DNA of 64,000 nt from Synaphobranchus kaupii (lineage: Eukaryota > Chordata > Actinopteri > Anguilliformes > Synaphobranchidae). Shown piece after piece: positions 49,333 to 61,400 of the stretch. Below the pieces are notes generated by a model. It did not search any database. It saw only the letters and a program-made list of their open reading frames with translations, and had not been told where the DNA came from. The stretch's first letter is position 1; each line of letters begins with the position of its first letter. The stretch covers positions 114,566,023 to 114,630,022 of the forward strand of contig CM056376.1 in NCBI GenBank assembly GCA_029718625.1, in the 5' to 3' direction. The position numbers and the translations under genes are program-made.

Positions 49333-49925
49333 CAACTATGTGGGAGAAACTCCCCAGTCCATCTGGCCCGGACTGAGGTTGTATATTTTTATTCGATAGG
49401 GAATGGGAAGTTCATTCCACCACTGAGGAGCTAAGGTGGAAAAACTCCGCAGTCGGGACGAGCGAGAGCCGTTGACACAGAGGGGGGGAAGTGCGAGTCA
49501 ACCTGCTGTAGAAGAGCGAAGTGGTCGAGCAGGAACATAGTTCTGGATTAAATCCTGCAGGTAGGCGGGGCCTGTCCTATTGGCTGCAGTGTAGGCCAGG
49601 GTCAGAACTTTGAACCTGATCCTGGCTGCAACTGGCAGCCAGTGGAGTGACCTCAGCAGGGGGGTTACATGGGAAAATTTTGGGAGGTTGAACACAAGCC
49701 GGGCAGCTGCATTCTGGATCAGTTGAAGAGGCAGAATGGTGCAGGCTGGTAGGCTTGCGAGCAGGGAGTTGCAGTAGTCCAGGCGTGAGGTGACCATGGT
49801 CTGGACAAGAAGCTGGGTGGAGTAGGTGGTCAGGTACGGTCGAATCCTCCTGATGTTGTACAGGAGGAACCTGCAGGACCGTGCCGTTGCCCTGATGTGC
49901 TCTGACAGAAGTCATCCTCAGGAAA
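49333..49925 (-). mobile_element. L2-type LINE ORF2 C-terminal fragment
   Basis: Encodes VTSRLDYCNSLLASLPACTI, RLVFNLPKFSHVTPLLRSLH and, after frame changes, APQWWNELP, the region after the reverse transcriptase in L2-clade LINEs. It is truncated at the 5' side. Confidence 0.85.
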
Positions 49926-50274
49926 AACTCAGAAACTGCAGTGGTGTGTCATTATTTAAAGACCCCTGTTAATGGTTAACTCCTCTTGGAAGCATGACTT
50001 TAACTATATAGATTGGTATTTGAGCAGAGCTTGTCACCTGTACAAGCACAATTTTTGATGTCAGAAATTTGTAGAACCAATCATGGTCTACTATGCTGAA
50101 ATTGATTAAAAAAATTAAAAAAGCTACAGGAGAGTGACGTGGTAAGCTGAAACAGCACACAGAAAGCTAACTAGTTAGACATTGTTGTGACAGTTGGCTT
50201 GTTAACAGACTGTGCAGTTTTAGTATGCAATCCTAAAACTTACTTTAGGTATTAGTTTTGTTACACTCGTTACC

Positions 50275-50750
50275 ACCCCGGCCTGTGTCTGAATTAGAGC
50301 CCTGTCTACTGTGTCCTGTCACCTGCGTAGCCTACAGTGCACTGGCAGAAGTGTGTTTGTTAATGAGCACTGTTATCACGCAACGTGCAGTACGTGAAAA
50401 ATATCTGCCATACTATTTTCCAACCGTACTGTGGAAGTGTTGTAAGACGTCCCACCCTTGCGCGGCCATGTCAGGTGTTGTTTTTGTTGTATTTGAAGGA
50501 AAACGTCAGCGAAGTTGTGCCTCATTTTTTAAAATGAAGCTTTGCGTCATATTTATGTGACCAAAATGTTTGTGTATTTCTTGAAAAGTGTGCTCCCGAA
50601 TATACTCAGCGAAACCCCAGAAATAAATTTATCATACGGGGGTTTTAGGTATAATATATTTAGAGAAAATTTTGCCTACTTTTTCGTCCTGTTTACTCAA
50701 GAAGCCTACCTAATAGTATGGAAGGGTGCTGATTCAGACACAGCCCGGCT
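50275..50750. mobile_element. hAT-like MITE, copy 2
   Basis: Ends GTGTCTGAATTAGAGCCCTG and GTGCTGATTCAGACACAGCC are inverted. The interior matches 35520-36212. Confidence 0.75.
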
Positions 50751-51687
50751 TACGTGGGGAAGGGGTGGGGGCTGTGAGGTAATGGGGGCGTTGCAATTTA
50801 CATATTCATAGATTTTAGCATTGTCAATGAGGGTAAAGGTGTAGAGATGCTACTAAGACATTTACAGTAGTTTATTGAACATTTTTTGGTTGGAAAAAAC
50901 ATATTAAACAAATATACAATATTTTTAATGGTTTAAAATATGTGTGGAGGGGTACTTTAAGTATTGCCAAGACAAGTCAAAACTAGGGAAATGCATATAC
51001 AGCACACACTCATACACGTATATACACACACACACACACATGCGTGCTGAAATCACACCCCCACTGGCTTCTTGGCGGAAGTTTGCCTTGTTAACCATCT
51101 CTGCTTTGCTGTGTCTTCTTTACCAGAATTACCTCTCCAGCAAACCTCTCACCAAATGAACTGACAGAGGAAACTACAATCTGAGGTATTTTATTTGTCT
51201 TATCTGTCATTTAAATTCTTTTACATTTATAGTTTGAAAAGTAGAGTACAAAATGGAGATGGTTGTAAATCAGAAAGATTGACTCACCTACTAATAAAGT
51301 AACTAAAATATGACGTTACTATTTTTATTGATGACATTCTCCACCCTTACACGTAAAAAGGATGGCGGTCATGTAACTCAGGTCTGTAGTTTGTGTCCAG
51401 GGGCCGGATGATTTAAAGGGTGTCTGACAGTACGGTGAAGAACAGGGGGAAATGAGAGAGCAGTATCCGTGGTCTGTGTGGTTCTTAAGCGATGAATATC
51501 GTCGATGGTACCAGGGTGCAAAATGCAGAGAGCCACTGATTAGGCATTTACACTAAGGGTGGTGAGACACACAGAACAGGAAATCAGCGATCAGGAGATC
51601 ACAGGCTTAACAAAGTAAAGTACGGGAGTGTTTTTAAAATAGGTACAATAACTTCCTGTTAAACCTGATCTCTCTCTCTCTCTCTCA

Positions 51688-51833
51688 GTCGATATGGAGC
51701 CTATGTCGACCCAGGTTGACCCAAACAGTGAAGACAGTTCTGGCTCTGATACCATGTCTCTGCTGAGTGTTGGAGTGCCAGCCACGGAGACGGACCGTTT
51801 TGGGTTCATACTGGGCACCGGCTCTACTGTTGG
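51688..51833 (+). CDS. TBC1D10C: TBC1D10C start-codon exon
   Basis: Acceptor CTCTCTCTCAG, six bases of 5' UTR, then [20 protein letters not shown] and DRFGFILG, the conserved TBC1D10 N-terminal motif. Donor GTCAGT. Confidence 0.85.
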
Positions 51834-54800
51834 GTCAGTTTCTAAGCGAAGTATGGCGTTAACCTGTTAAGTCAGTCAGGCAGGCTGCCTGTGTAAGGGC
51901 CATCTATGTAGCTCCCTCCTGCTCAACATCCTGGCCTGCTGTCATGGAAACGCATGAACTGTCAGAGTGTGGTTTTCCTGTTTCCTGTTTTGTGTGTTTG
52001 TGTGTGAGTGAATGACAAAAGTAAAACATATTGTAACCTATTTCTTTGCATTTATCCTTTATATATACAGTATATATATTTATTATGGCTAATTAAATAA
52101 TTCAGAGTAGAAGATGGCAGGAAGATATGACCCTCCTTCCCCATTTGTCCGAAGGTCACAGAAGGGAGACTCACTACTGTAAAATTTGAGAGTGTCTTTG
52201 TTATCCTGATGCACTGTTATAAAAATGTGAACTTTATTTATAGAGTGCTTTTCAAGCAGGATTCAAAGCACAAAGCAAGACTGTAAAGGAGAAAACATGC
52301 TACAGACAGGGGAAATAAAGTTTTAAAAGGAGGACAAACAAAAAATCATAGCACAACAGAAAGAAACATAAACCACGGTTGAGAAAATATTGGTTTTTAA
52401 AAGTTATTTAAAGCTGGGTATGTAAGGGGCCGGCTGGTCCACAGTGAATTCTGCATCACCCAGAGATTTTATACTGCTTTTGCATGTACACAAATGTACA
52501 AGAGCATACGTTGATATCTCATGAAAGGCCCTCAGAGATTATCTTATGGCAATAGCCTGTTTTTATTAATCACTGTGTTCATGAGAAAAGGCAGAAACAT
52601 ATTCTTGTGTGCAAATGTGGTTGTGTTGCTGTTATTCTGGGCTGTGGTCGGTCGTGCACTCAGGTATGGTTTCAGAATATTGATGAATAGGCACCTCTTG
52701 CTTGTCTGTGTGGTGTTTATGTACAGCTAACTCTTTCTCCAGATGAATATAGAAATGCATTACTGTGTATTACCAATAGTCTGGTGTGACTTCAGTGAGA
52801 TAAAGCCTAAAATATTGCTCATACTGACAAAATCAGCGGTCAAAATCAACGCTGGTGTTTTTTCAAGTTCAGTGAAACTACAAATGCTTGTTGGAGAGAA
52901 CGTGTGAAGTTCTTTCCCTTTTTAAATTCTCGAATAAGAGAGCTTTGGTTGCTTTTTCTTGTTTTCATGTAGTGATAGTGTTCTTGCTGCCTACACTTGG
53001 AGTTACATTAAACAAGATATAACTACTGTACATATTGAGCACTCCAGCTAACAAGATATAACTACTGTACATATTGAGCACTCCAGCTAACAAGATATAA
53101 CTACTGTACATATTGAGCACTCCAGCTAACAAGATATAACTACTGTACATATTGAGCACTCCAGCTAACAAGATATAACTACTGTACATATTGAGCACTC
53201 CAGCATCTTTTCTTTTTTGTTAATAGTATGTTCAATTTGTCCACACATCTTCAGTTTGGGCCTTTGTGGAATTTGTCCTTTTCAGCCATTTTGAATTTGA
53301 AAGTTTGAGTGAAAGCTCAACAGTTACTGCCCCCTACCTATCACTCTCTCCCCTGAGATCTGAATGGCTGAAAGCCACCTGTGTTGTTGGATGGGGACTG
53401 CTTTGGTGGTAGTCTAGTACAGTGGTTAGGGACGTGGGGGTTGTCTTGAGTTCAGTTCCCAGCAGGGATGTTGCGGTTGTACCCTTTCAGCAAGGTACTT
53501 AATCTGCACTGTGTCAGTGAAATATCCATCTGCATGAATGGATTGTATGTGAAACTGTCATCTGTGAAAGTTGCTAAATGCCAAAATGCATTGTAGCTCG
53601 TCAAGGACTGTCTCATAAATCCTATGGAATACACATTAATTAGCCTTCAGCCACTGAGGCCCTCCTGGACTTGACTTAGAATGCTCTGTGTTGATTTGTG
53701 TTGCCCTGTGTGTGTCAGGACTGAAGGCCCGCCCCCTGAGGTGGTCAGACAAAGGGAGACAAAATGGTTGAACATCATCAGCCAATGGGATCGCATCTTG
53801 CTGAAGAAGACCAACAAGGTGAGGTACAAATCGGACCAAACAATAAAGTTTACTGCTGCTGATCGAGCACAGATTGCAGAACAAGCTGACTAGAAATTAA
53901 TTAACAACAATTCAATTGGCTGAATCAAGTCAAATCAAATGACTACAACTTGAACAACAATAGTACCTTCAAGTGCTTTTAATAAAGGTCTGTTGTATTA
54001 AACAGCACTCTCCAACATACTCTCAGGTGAAAGAACAGTGCCGGAAGGGTATCCCAGCATCCCTCAGGGCTCGGTGTTGGCCTCTGCTTTGCCGTGCCAT
54101 GGAGAGGATGAATAAAAACAAGACACTTTACCAGGTGAGAGTTTTTTACCAGATGAGAAAGACTGTGCCAAGTGAGAGAGGCTTTACCAAGTGAGAAAGA
54201 CTGTGCCAGGTGAGAGAGGTTTTACCAGGTGAGAAAGACTGTGCCAGGTGAGAGAGGTTTTACCAGGTGAGAAAGACTGTGCCAAAAACAATGGAACTGT
54301 TAGTGTGCCACAGCACAATAATTATTTTTTGCTTAAAAACATTAATAAAGAGATAGAAAACATTTGTTCGTAAGATATATATTCTGGCCGCTGAGATATG
54401 ACTTTGTTCAGGAAGTTACTACTTACTACCATATTCTTTACTTATCAGTTCATATTAGCGGTAGAACCTAATGTTCATCCAAAACAACCCTTCAATGATT
54501 CTTCCTCTTACCTATCCCCTAAACCAAGAATTTATACATTTTTAAATGGTTTTGCACCTGACTACATGTCTGACATGCTTCTAAGGTATTTGCCCACTAG
54601 ATCCCCCAGGTCCTCTGGTAGATGTCTCCTGGCTGTTCCATGGGCCCGGACTCAGACTCACAGCAAGGCTGCCTTCAGCCATTATGGCCCCAGCCTTTGA
54701 AACAGCCTGCCAGAGGCCCTGAGGGTGGCAGAGAGTGTGGACATTTTTAAGAGAAAACTCAAAACACACATTTTAACTTGGCTTTTAGTTATGTTGCTTT

Positions 54801-55439
54801 TACTTAATTATCTTAATAATTTTTATTTATTTATTTATATATTTTTATATTAGTGTTTATCTTGTTTTATTGTGTCTATTCTTTTTTTATGTCCTGTATT
54901 TTATCTTGATTTTATTCTAAGCACTTGAATTGCATTTTTTGCATGAATTGTGCTATATAAATAAAGTTTGATTGATTGATAGACTCTGGACTCCTCCCCC
55001 GCCCTGCAAAGCTGGGTGGATGTGATAGAGAGAGACATCGACAGGCAGTTCCCTTTCCACGAGATGTTCCTCTCTCGAGATGGCCATGGGTAATGGGTCC
55101 TTCAAGTATTTCTTTGTGACCTCACACAGAGAAGGTGTTCACAGATTTAGCATGAAATGCAACTGCTGATAAAATTTGGGCCAGTCAGTCCCTCTTATTT
55201 GCCTCAAATTGTTTGTTGTTGTATTTATTTTTTTTGGACGGGCAGGCAACAGGGGCTATTTCGGGTCCTGAAGGCTTACACGCAGTTCAGGCCAGATGAG
55301 GGTTACTGTCAGGGTCAAGGACCCGTGGCCGCGGTGCTTCTGATGAACATGCCTGCTGAGGTACAGTTCTGCGCTGTGTGTACGTGTGTGTTTGTGTGTG
55401 TGTCTGTGGTGTGTATGTGTGTGTGCGTGTGTGTGTGCG

Positions 55440-55490
<51 letters not shown>

Positions 55491-58400
55491 GTGTACTGTG
55501 TAGGTGTGTTTTTCATCACTTGTGACTAAAATTAATAAATGAATGACCTGCATCTTGATCGAGATGGCAATGTATGCATTATATAAAGTGAGTACCATAA
55601 TTAATTGGACAGTGACACATTTTTTGTTATTTTTGTTCTGTACTCTAGCACTTTGAGTTTAAAAGGATACAATGACAATGGGGTTGAAGTGCAGACTGTC
55701 AGGTTTCATTTGAGGGTATTTCGGATGAACCATTTAGAAATTATAGAACCTTTTGTACATAGCCCCCCCCCCCCCCATTTTCGGGCATCAAAATATTGGA
55801 CAGTTTAACATAATGTAGAATAAAGTAATAATTTTAATATTTGGTCGCATATCCTTTGCATGCCATGACTTCCTGACATCTGTGACCCAACAGTATCAAA
55901 AGACTCTTGATATCTTATTTTCTGGTACTCCTACAAGCGATACTATAACCTCTCTGCATTTGAATTGATCTCTATGGGAATTGGGGGGTGGGACTAGATT
56001 CAGCTGTAAATTACACTGGAACAGTATAGAACACATGGTTGGCTAAATGGCTCTAAGTCATCAAGTGTCTGACGTATCAAACAAGCCTTAAACCATCACT
56101 CTGCTGCCAGATATGCAGTAGATATGGATGGATAGTTGAAGTTCAATAGGAAAATTTGTCAGGAGAAACAACCATATCTACTGCATATCTGGCAGCAGAG
56201 TGATGGTTTGAGGCTTGTTTGACACCTCAGGCCATTTCGCCAGCCATGTATTCCATACTGTTCCAGCATAATTTACACCTAAATCTCCCACCCCCCAATA
56301 GTCCCACCCCCAAATTGCAATAGAGATCCATTCAAATGCAGAGAGGTTATAGTATCGCTTGTAAGAGTACCAGAAAATAAGATATCAAGAGTCTTTTGAT
56401 AGTGTTGGGTCACAGACGTCAGGAAGTCATGGCATGCAAAGAATATGCGACCAAATATTAAAATTATTACTTTATTCTACATTATGTTAAACTGTCCAAT
56501 ATTTTGATGCCCGAAAATGGGGGGGGGGGGGCTATGTACAAAAGGTCACAGACAGACTATGTACAAAATGTTCTATAATTTCTAAATGGTTCATCCGATA
56601 TGGATGAAAATACCCTCAAATTAAAGCTGACCGTCTGCAATTCAACCTCATTGTCATTGTATCCTTTCAAACTCAAAGTGCTAGAGTACAGAACCAAAAT
56701 AACAAAAAATGTGTCACAGTCCAATGAATTATGGTGCTCACAGTATAAGACTTACAAACGTGCAAAGTTAAAAAGAATAATTAATACCTAATATTAAAAC
56801 TACTACCACTTCTATGAATAATAACAATAATATCCATCATCATTATCATCATAATAATTACAATATTAGTAAGGTGCTGACACAACAAACTGAATAAAGT
56901 CAGTTTACTCCAACAGTGCTGTGAAATGGTGTGTGCTCTGATGCACTCTCTGTCTCTCTCTCAGGAGGCATTCTGGTGCCTGGTTCAGATCAGTGAGCAA
57001 TACCTTCCTGGGTACTACAGCCCCCTGCTGGTGAGATCCCCTTAATACACCCTCTCACACCTCAAAGGTGCAAGCTGGATCCCTATGGGCCTGTATTCAT
57101 AAAGTGCCTGAGAGTAGAAGTGCTGATCTCAGATCAGGTTTCCTCTGTCCACATCCTCACCTTATTCAATATGAGATAAGAGGCTAAACTGATCCTAGAT
57201 CAGCACTCCTCCTCTGAGACACTTTATGAATAACATTCCAGGCCTGGTTTCATTCTAACCGCAATGACCCAATCCTTCCACAGGAGGGCGTGCTGTTTGA
57301 CGCGGGCGTGCTCAGTGGCGTGCTGCGCAGGGCATGTCCCTCCGCACACAGGCACCTGCACAAACACGGCGTGGAGCCGCTCATGTTCGCCACCGATTGG
57401 CTGATGTGTCTCTACACCCGACACCTGCCTTTCAACACCCTGCTCAGAGTGTGGGACCTGTTCTTCTGCTACGGTCGGTCTCTCACCCTCTCCCATCTCT
57501 CTATATCGTTTACTGGTGTGTCATGTGTCCCTGCTGTGTTTAAAAAAAAAAAAAATCCCTCATGATGTATGACCCATGCAGTGAAACCCCCAGGTTGCCA
57601 AAAAATGTGGTGATGCCATCCAGGCTGTATGACCTATGCAGTGAAACCCTCAGGCTGCTTTAGTGACACAGTAAAAGCCGCTCTCTCTCCCCTGCAGTCA
57701 AATGTGGCTTTTAATTACACATTAAAGCCTGTCTCTCACTCTCTCCCTTACACTGCAGGTGTGCGGGTGCTGTTCCAGGTGGCGGTGGCACTGGTGCGGA
57801 GGGCCTTAGGGAGGCAGGACCAAAGGGAGGACTGCGAGGGCCAGATGGAGACCCTGGAGAGACTGCGGGGCATCAAGGCCCAGGTTCCGCAGGAGGACAA
57901 CGCCTTCATCGAGGAGGTGAGACAGCCAAGCCCCACCCCCTCTACACCGTGTGTCACCATGGCAACTACATTCTCCCCACGCAGGCACCGGTTGGGCCTC
58001 TCACATCCCCATCACTGGGTTTATTAATGCTAACTGCACTCACGGCTACAGCTGAGGGCTTATGAGTGAGAGCCAACTTTTGTGAGTGGTAGAACCAGAC
58101 AGTCATTAGAGCCATTACAGCCATTAGAGTTAGCAAAAGAGTTACCGTACGAGTTAGAACAAGAATTAGCACAAGAGTTAGCATACAAGTTAGCACAACA
58201 GTTAGAAAAATGGTTAGCATGAAACTTAGCGCAAGATACTCTCGCAACATCCCTCCCCTCTCCCCTTCTCATTCTCTCCTTCTCTCTATTCTACCCTCTT
58301 TCCCTTCTACCTCCCTCTCTCTCTCCTTCCTCCCCTCTCAGGTGTGTTCGGTCCCTCTCTCTGGCAGGGACCTGGAGAGGGAGACGGAGAGAGAGCTGGA

Positions 58401-61400
58401 GAGGTGGAGGAAAGAGCGCCCGTCCTCAACCTTTGATCCTCGCCGCCGTTGCCACGGCTACCGGGCGGCATGGGTAAAAGGGCGGGAGACAGAGGATCAG
58501 CGGGAGAGGGCTGAGAGAGAAAGGGGAAACCTCTCCCTCCCACTCCTGCGATCTCCCTCCTCCCTCTCTCCCTCACTCCTCCGGAAGAGGTGGAAGAGAG
58601 CGAGCAGGACGGAAGCTGGTGAAAGAGAAGGGGGCGGAGCAGAAGCACGAGAGCGAGAGAAACGGGCCGAAAGATGCAGGAGGGAAGAGGAAGAAGAGGA
58701 GGCCCAGCGCGATACAGCAGGTCACAGAGTTCCCTTAGAGTGCCCAAGCATGAGCATGGCAGAGCCGTACGGCGCCAACACCAGTCCTGTTCAAGGACAT
58801 ATGAGTGGGGACCGGCCTAAGGGGCGAGTGGGCGGATGCACACAGGGGGGTGGCGCCAATACCGAAGCAATAACTTACACCATGGTGCGACCTAGCCCCG
58901 AGACCCCCCGGCTGGCCGTTTCCACAGAGACAAACCCAGGATTTGACAATACGGAGGGTTCTGCCATGTTGAACCAAGCACACACAGACTTCCCGGAGGG
59001 GCCCGGCGGATCAACAGAACCTGGAACCACAAGCAGGACCAGTACCGTGGCTCAACAGAGAGCTACAGAAGCAGCCAGCGGCTGCCCCCAGGATCGGGGT
59101 GACATGGTGGAGAGCCCAGAGATAGATTTCGAGCAGAAGGATGGCGTGGGTGCATGCAAGGAAACAGCAGAGAGATCGGGCGGGACCGCTAAGCCGCTAA
59201 TCGGCTCTGAACCTGAACACACCGATGAAGATTGCAGCACCAAAGCAACTGCGTCCAACCAGAATCTGGGTATTCAGGAACCTCAGGGGTCTGATCAACC
59301 AACCCTATCCAGCCCAGGGGGGTTGGAACCATCTAACCAGTTGCCCGTAAATCAAGGGGGGTCCCTGGGAAATGGCCACCAGGGTGAAAAGGACTCCAGC
59401 GGGCACTCTGGCGGGGAGATTTCAGAGCAGCTAGAGGACTCTGGAACCCTTGAACTGCAGGGGGAACATTCCAGTGACACTGCCCAAACTGGGCTGCCAG
59501 CCAATCACAGCCCAGCAGGAGACCATACAGCCCCCCAGCAGGGCGAAGTTGAAGAGGGGAACCAGCCCGGCTCCTTCCTGTTGGGTGAGAGTCGGAAAAT
59601 AGAACAAGCCCCAAATGGTGCGACAGAAGCTGGCCAGGAGGGGGCAGACCAAAGCCTCTCCCCGACAGGGTGCGGAGGATCACCTGTAATACCCATGTTA
59701 GATCAGGTTGAGGGGTTACCTGTTACACCTATAATGGATCAGGTGGAGGAGTTACCTGTAATATCTCTATTAGCTCAGGTGGAGGAGTTACCTGTAATAC
59801 CCGTATTAGCTCAGGTGGAGTTACCTGTAATACCCGTATTAGCTCAGGTGGAGTTACCTGTCATACCTGTATTAGCTCAAGTGGAGTTACCTGTATTAGC
59901 TCAGGTGGAGGAGTTACCTGTCATACCTATATTAGCTCAGGTGGAGTTACCTGTAATACCTGTATTAGCTCAGGTAGAGGAGTTACCTGAAATACCTGTA
60001 TTAGCTCAGGTGCAGGAGTCACCTGTAACACCTGTATTAGCTCAGGTGGAGTTCCCCGTCATAACTGTATTAGCTCAGGTGGAGTCACCTATGATACCTG
60101 TATTAGCTCAGGTGCAGGAGTCACCTGTAACACCTGTATTAGCTCAGGTGGAGTTCCCCGTCATAACTGTATTAGCTCAGGTGGAGTCACCTATGATACC
60201 TGTATTAGCTCAGGTGGAGGAGTTACCTGTAATACCTGTATTAGCTCAGGTGCAAGAGTCACCTGTAACACCTGTATTAGCTCAGGTGGAGGAGTCAGGT
60301 TCACAGCAGAGGGTGGTGTCTGACCCACAGCTGCCCACCAGAGCCCTGTCCATCACAGAGGCTGTTCCCTTTGGCTTTGCCCACTGCCAGGATTCCACTG
60401 CGGGTCCAACGAGTGAGACCCTGCCAGATGACAGAGGGGGTGTGTCTGAGCACCCGCCCAGCCCCCTTGTTTGGGCGGGGCAGACAGAGGGGGAGGGAGA
60501 TGCCCGTCAAGAAGAAGCCCAGCCCACAGGGACTGACCCAACAACACCAGGGTGTGACCTCGTGTCTCCAGAGGACCAGGGCGGATCCGGCGAGACGTCC
60601 CCCTCTACGGGACCCTGCCCCGGGGCCGAAAAGGGCAATGTGGTGTACAGGCAACGGCGCACACCCTGTGGCAGAACGCCCCGCTCCCGCACGCTGTCCG
60701 AGGACACATTCAGGGACCCGAATCATGGGGGCTCCGAAACCATACCTACTAATGGCCCATCTGACCACCCCCCCCAGAATAAGCCATATGACTCCTCCCA
60801 CCAGGAAGAGACCAATCCCCACCTCACATCTGACCCCTCCCTCCAGGAAATGAACATGCCCCACCCCCCATCTGACCCCTCCCACCGGAACAAGACCAAG
60901 CCCCACCTCCCATCTGACCCCTCCCTCCAGGACAAGACCAAGCCCCACCCCCCATCTGACCCCTCCCACCAGGAAATGAACATGCCCCACCCCCCATCTG
61001 ACCCCTCCCACCGGAACAAGACCAAGCCCCACCTCCCATCTGACCCCTCCCTCCAGGACAAGACCAAGCCCCACCTCCCATCTGACCCCTCCCACCGGAA
61101 CAAGACCAAGCCCCACCCCCCATCTAACCCCTCCCACCAGGAAATGAACAGGCCCCACCCCCCATCTGACCCCTCCCACCAGGAAATGAACATGCCTCAC
61201 CCCCAATCTGACCCCTCCCACCAGGACATTAGCAGGCCCCTCCCGGAATCAAATCAGGTGGACACCCCCCGTCGCTTTGCCCTCTTCCGAATGCTGAGGG
61301 GCGACCGCCCCAAAAACAGGAGGGGCGGAGATGGGGGTGGGATGGACAAGAAGGCATCATCACCCAAAATGACAGTGCCCACCATACTTATACAAGACTT

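Noticed and set aside
60301..61221. 306-residue minus-strand ORF with GGVRWGVG repeats
   Set aside because: It is antisense to the conserved TBC1D10C coding exon and arises because the 39-bp coding repeat is open on both strands.
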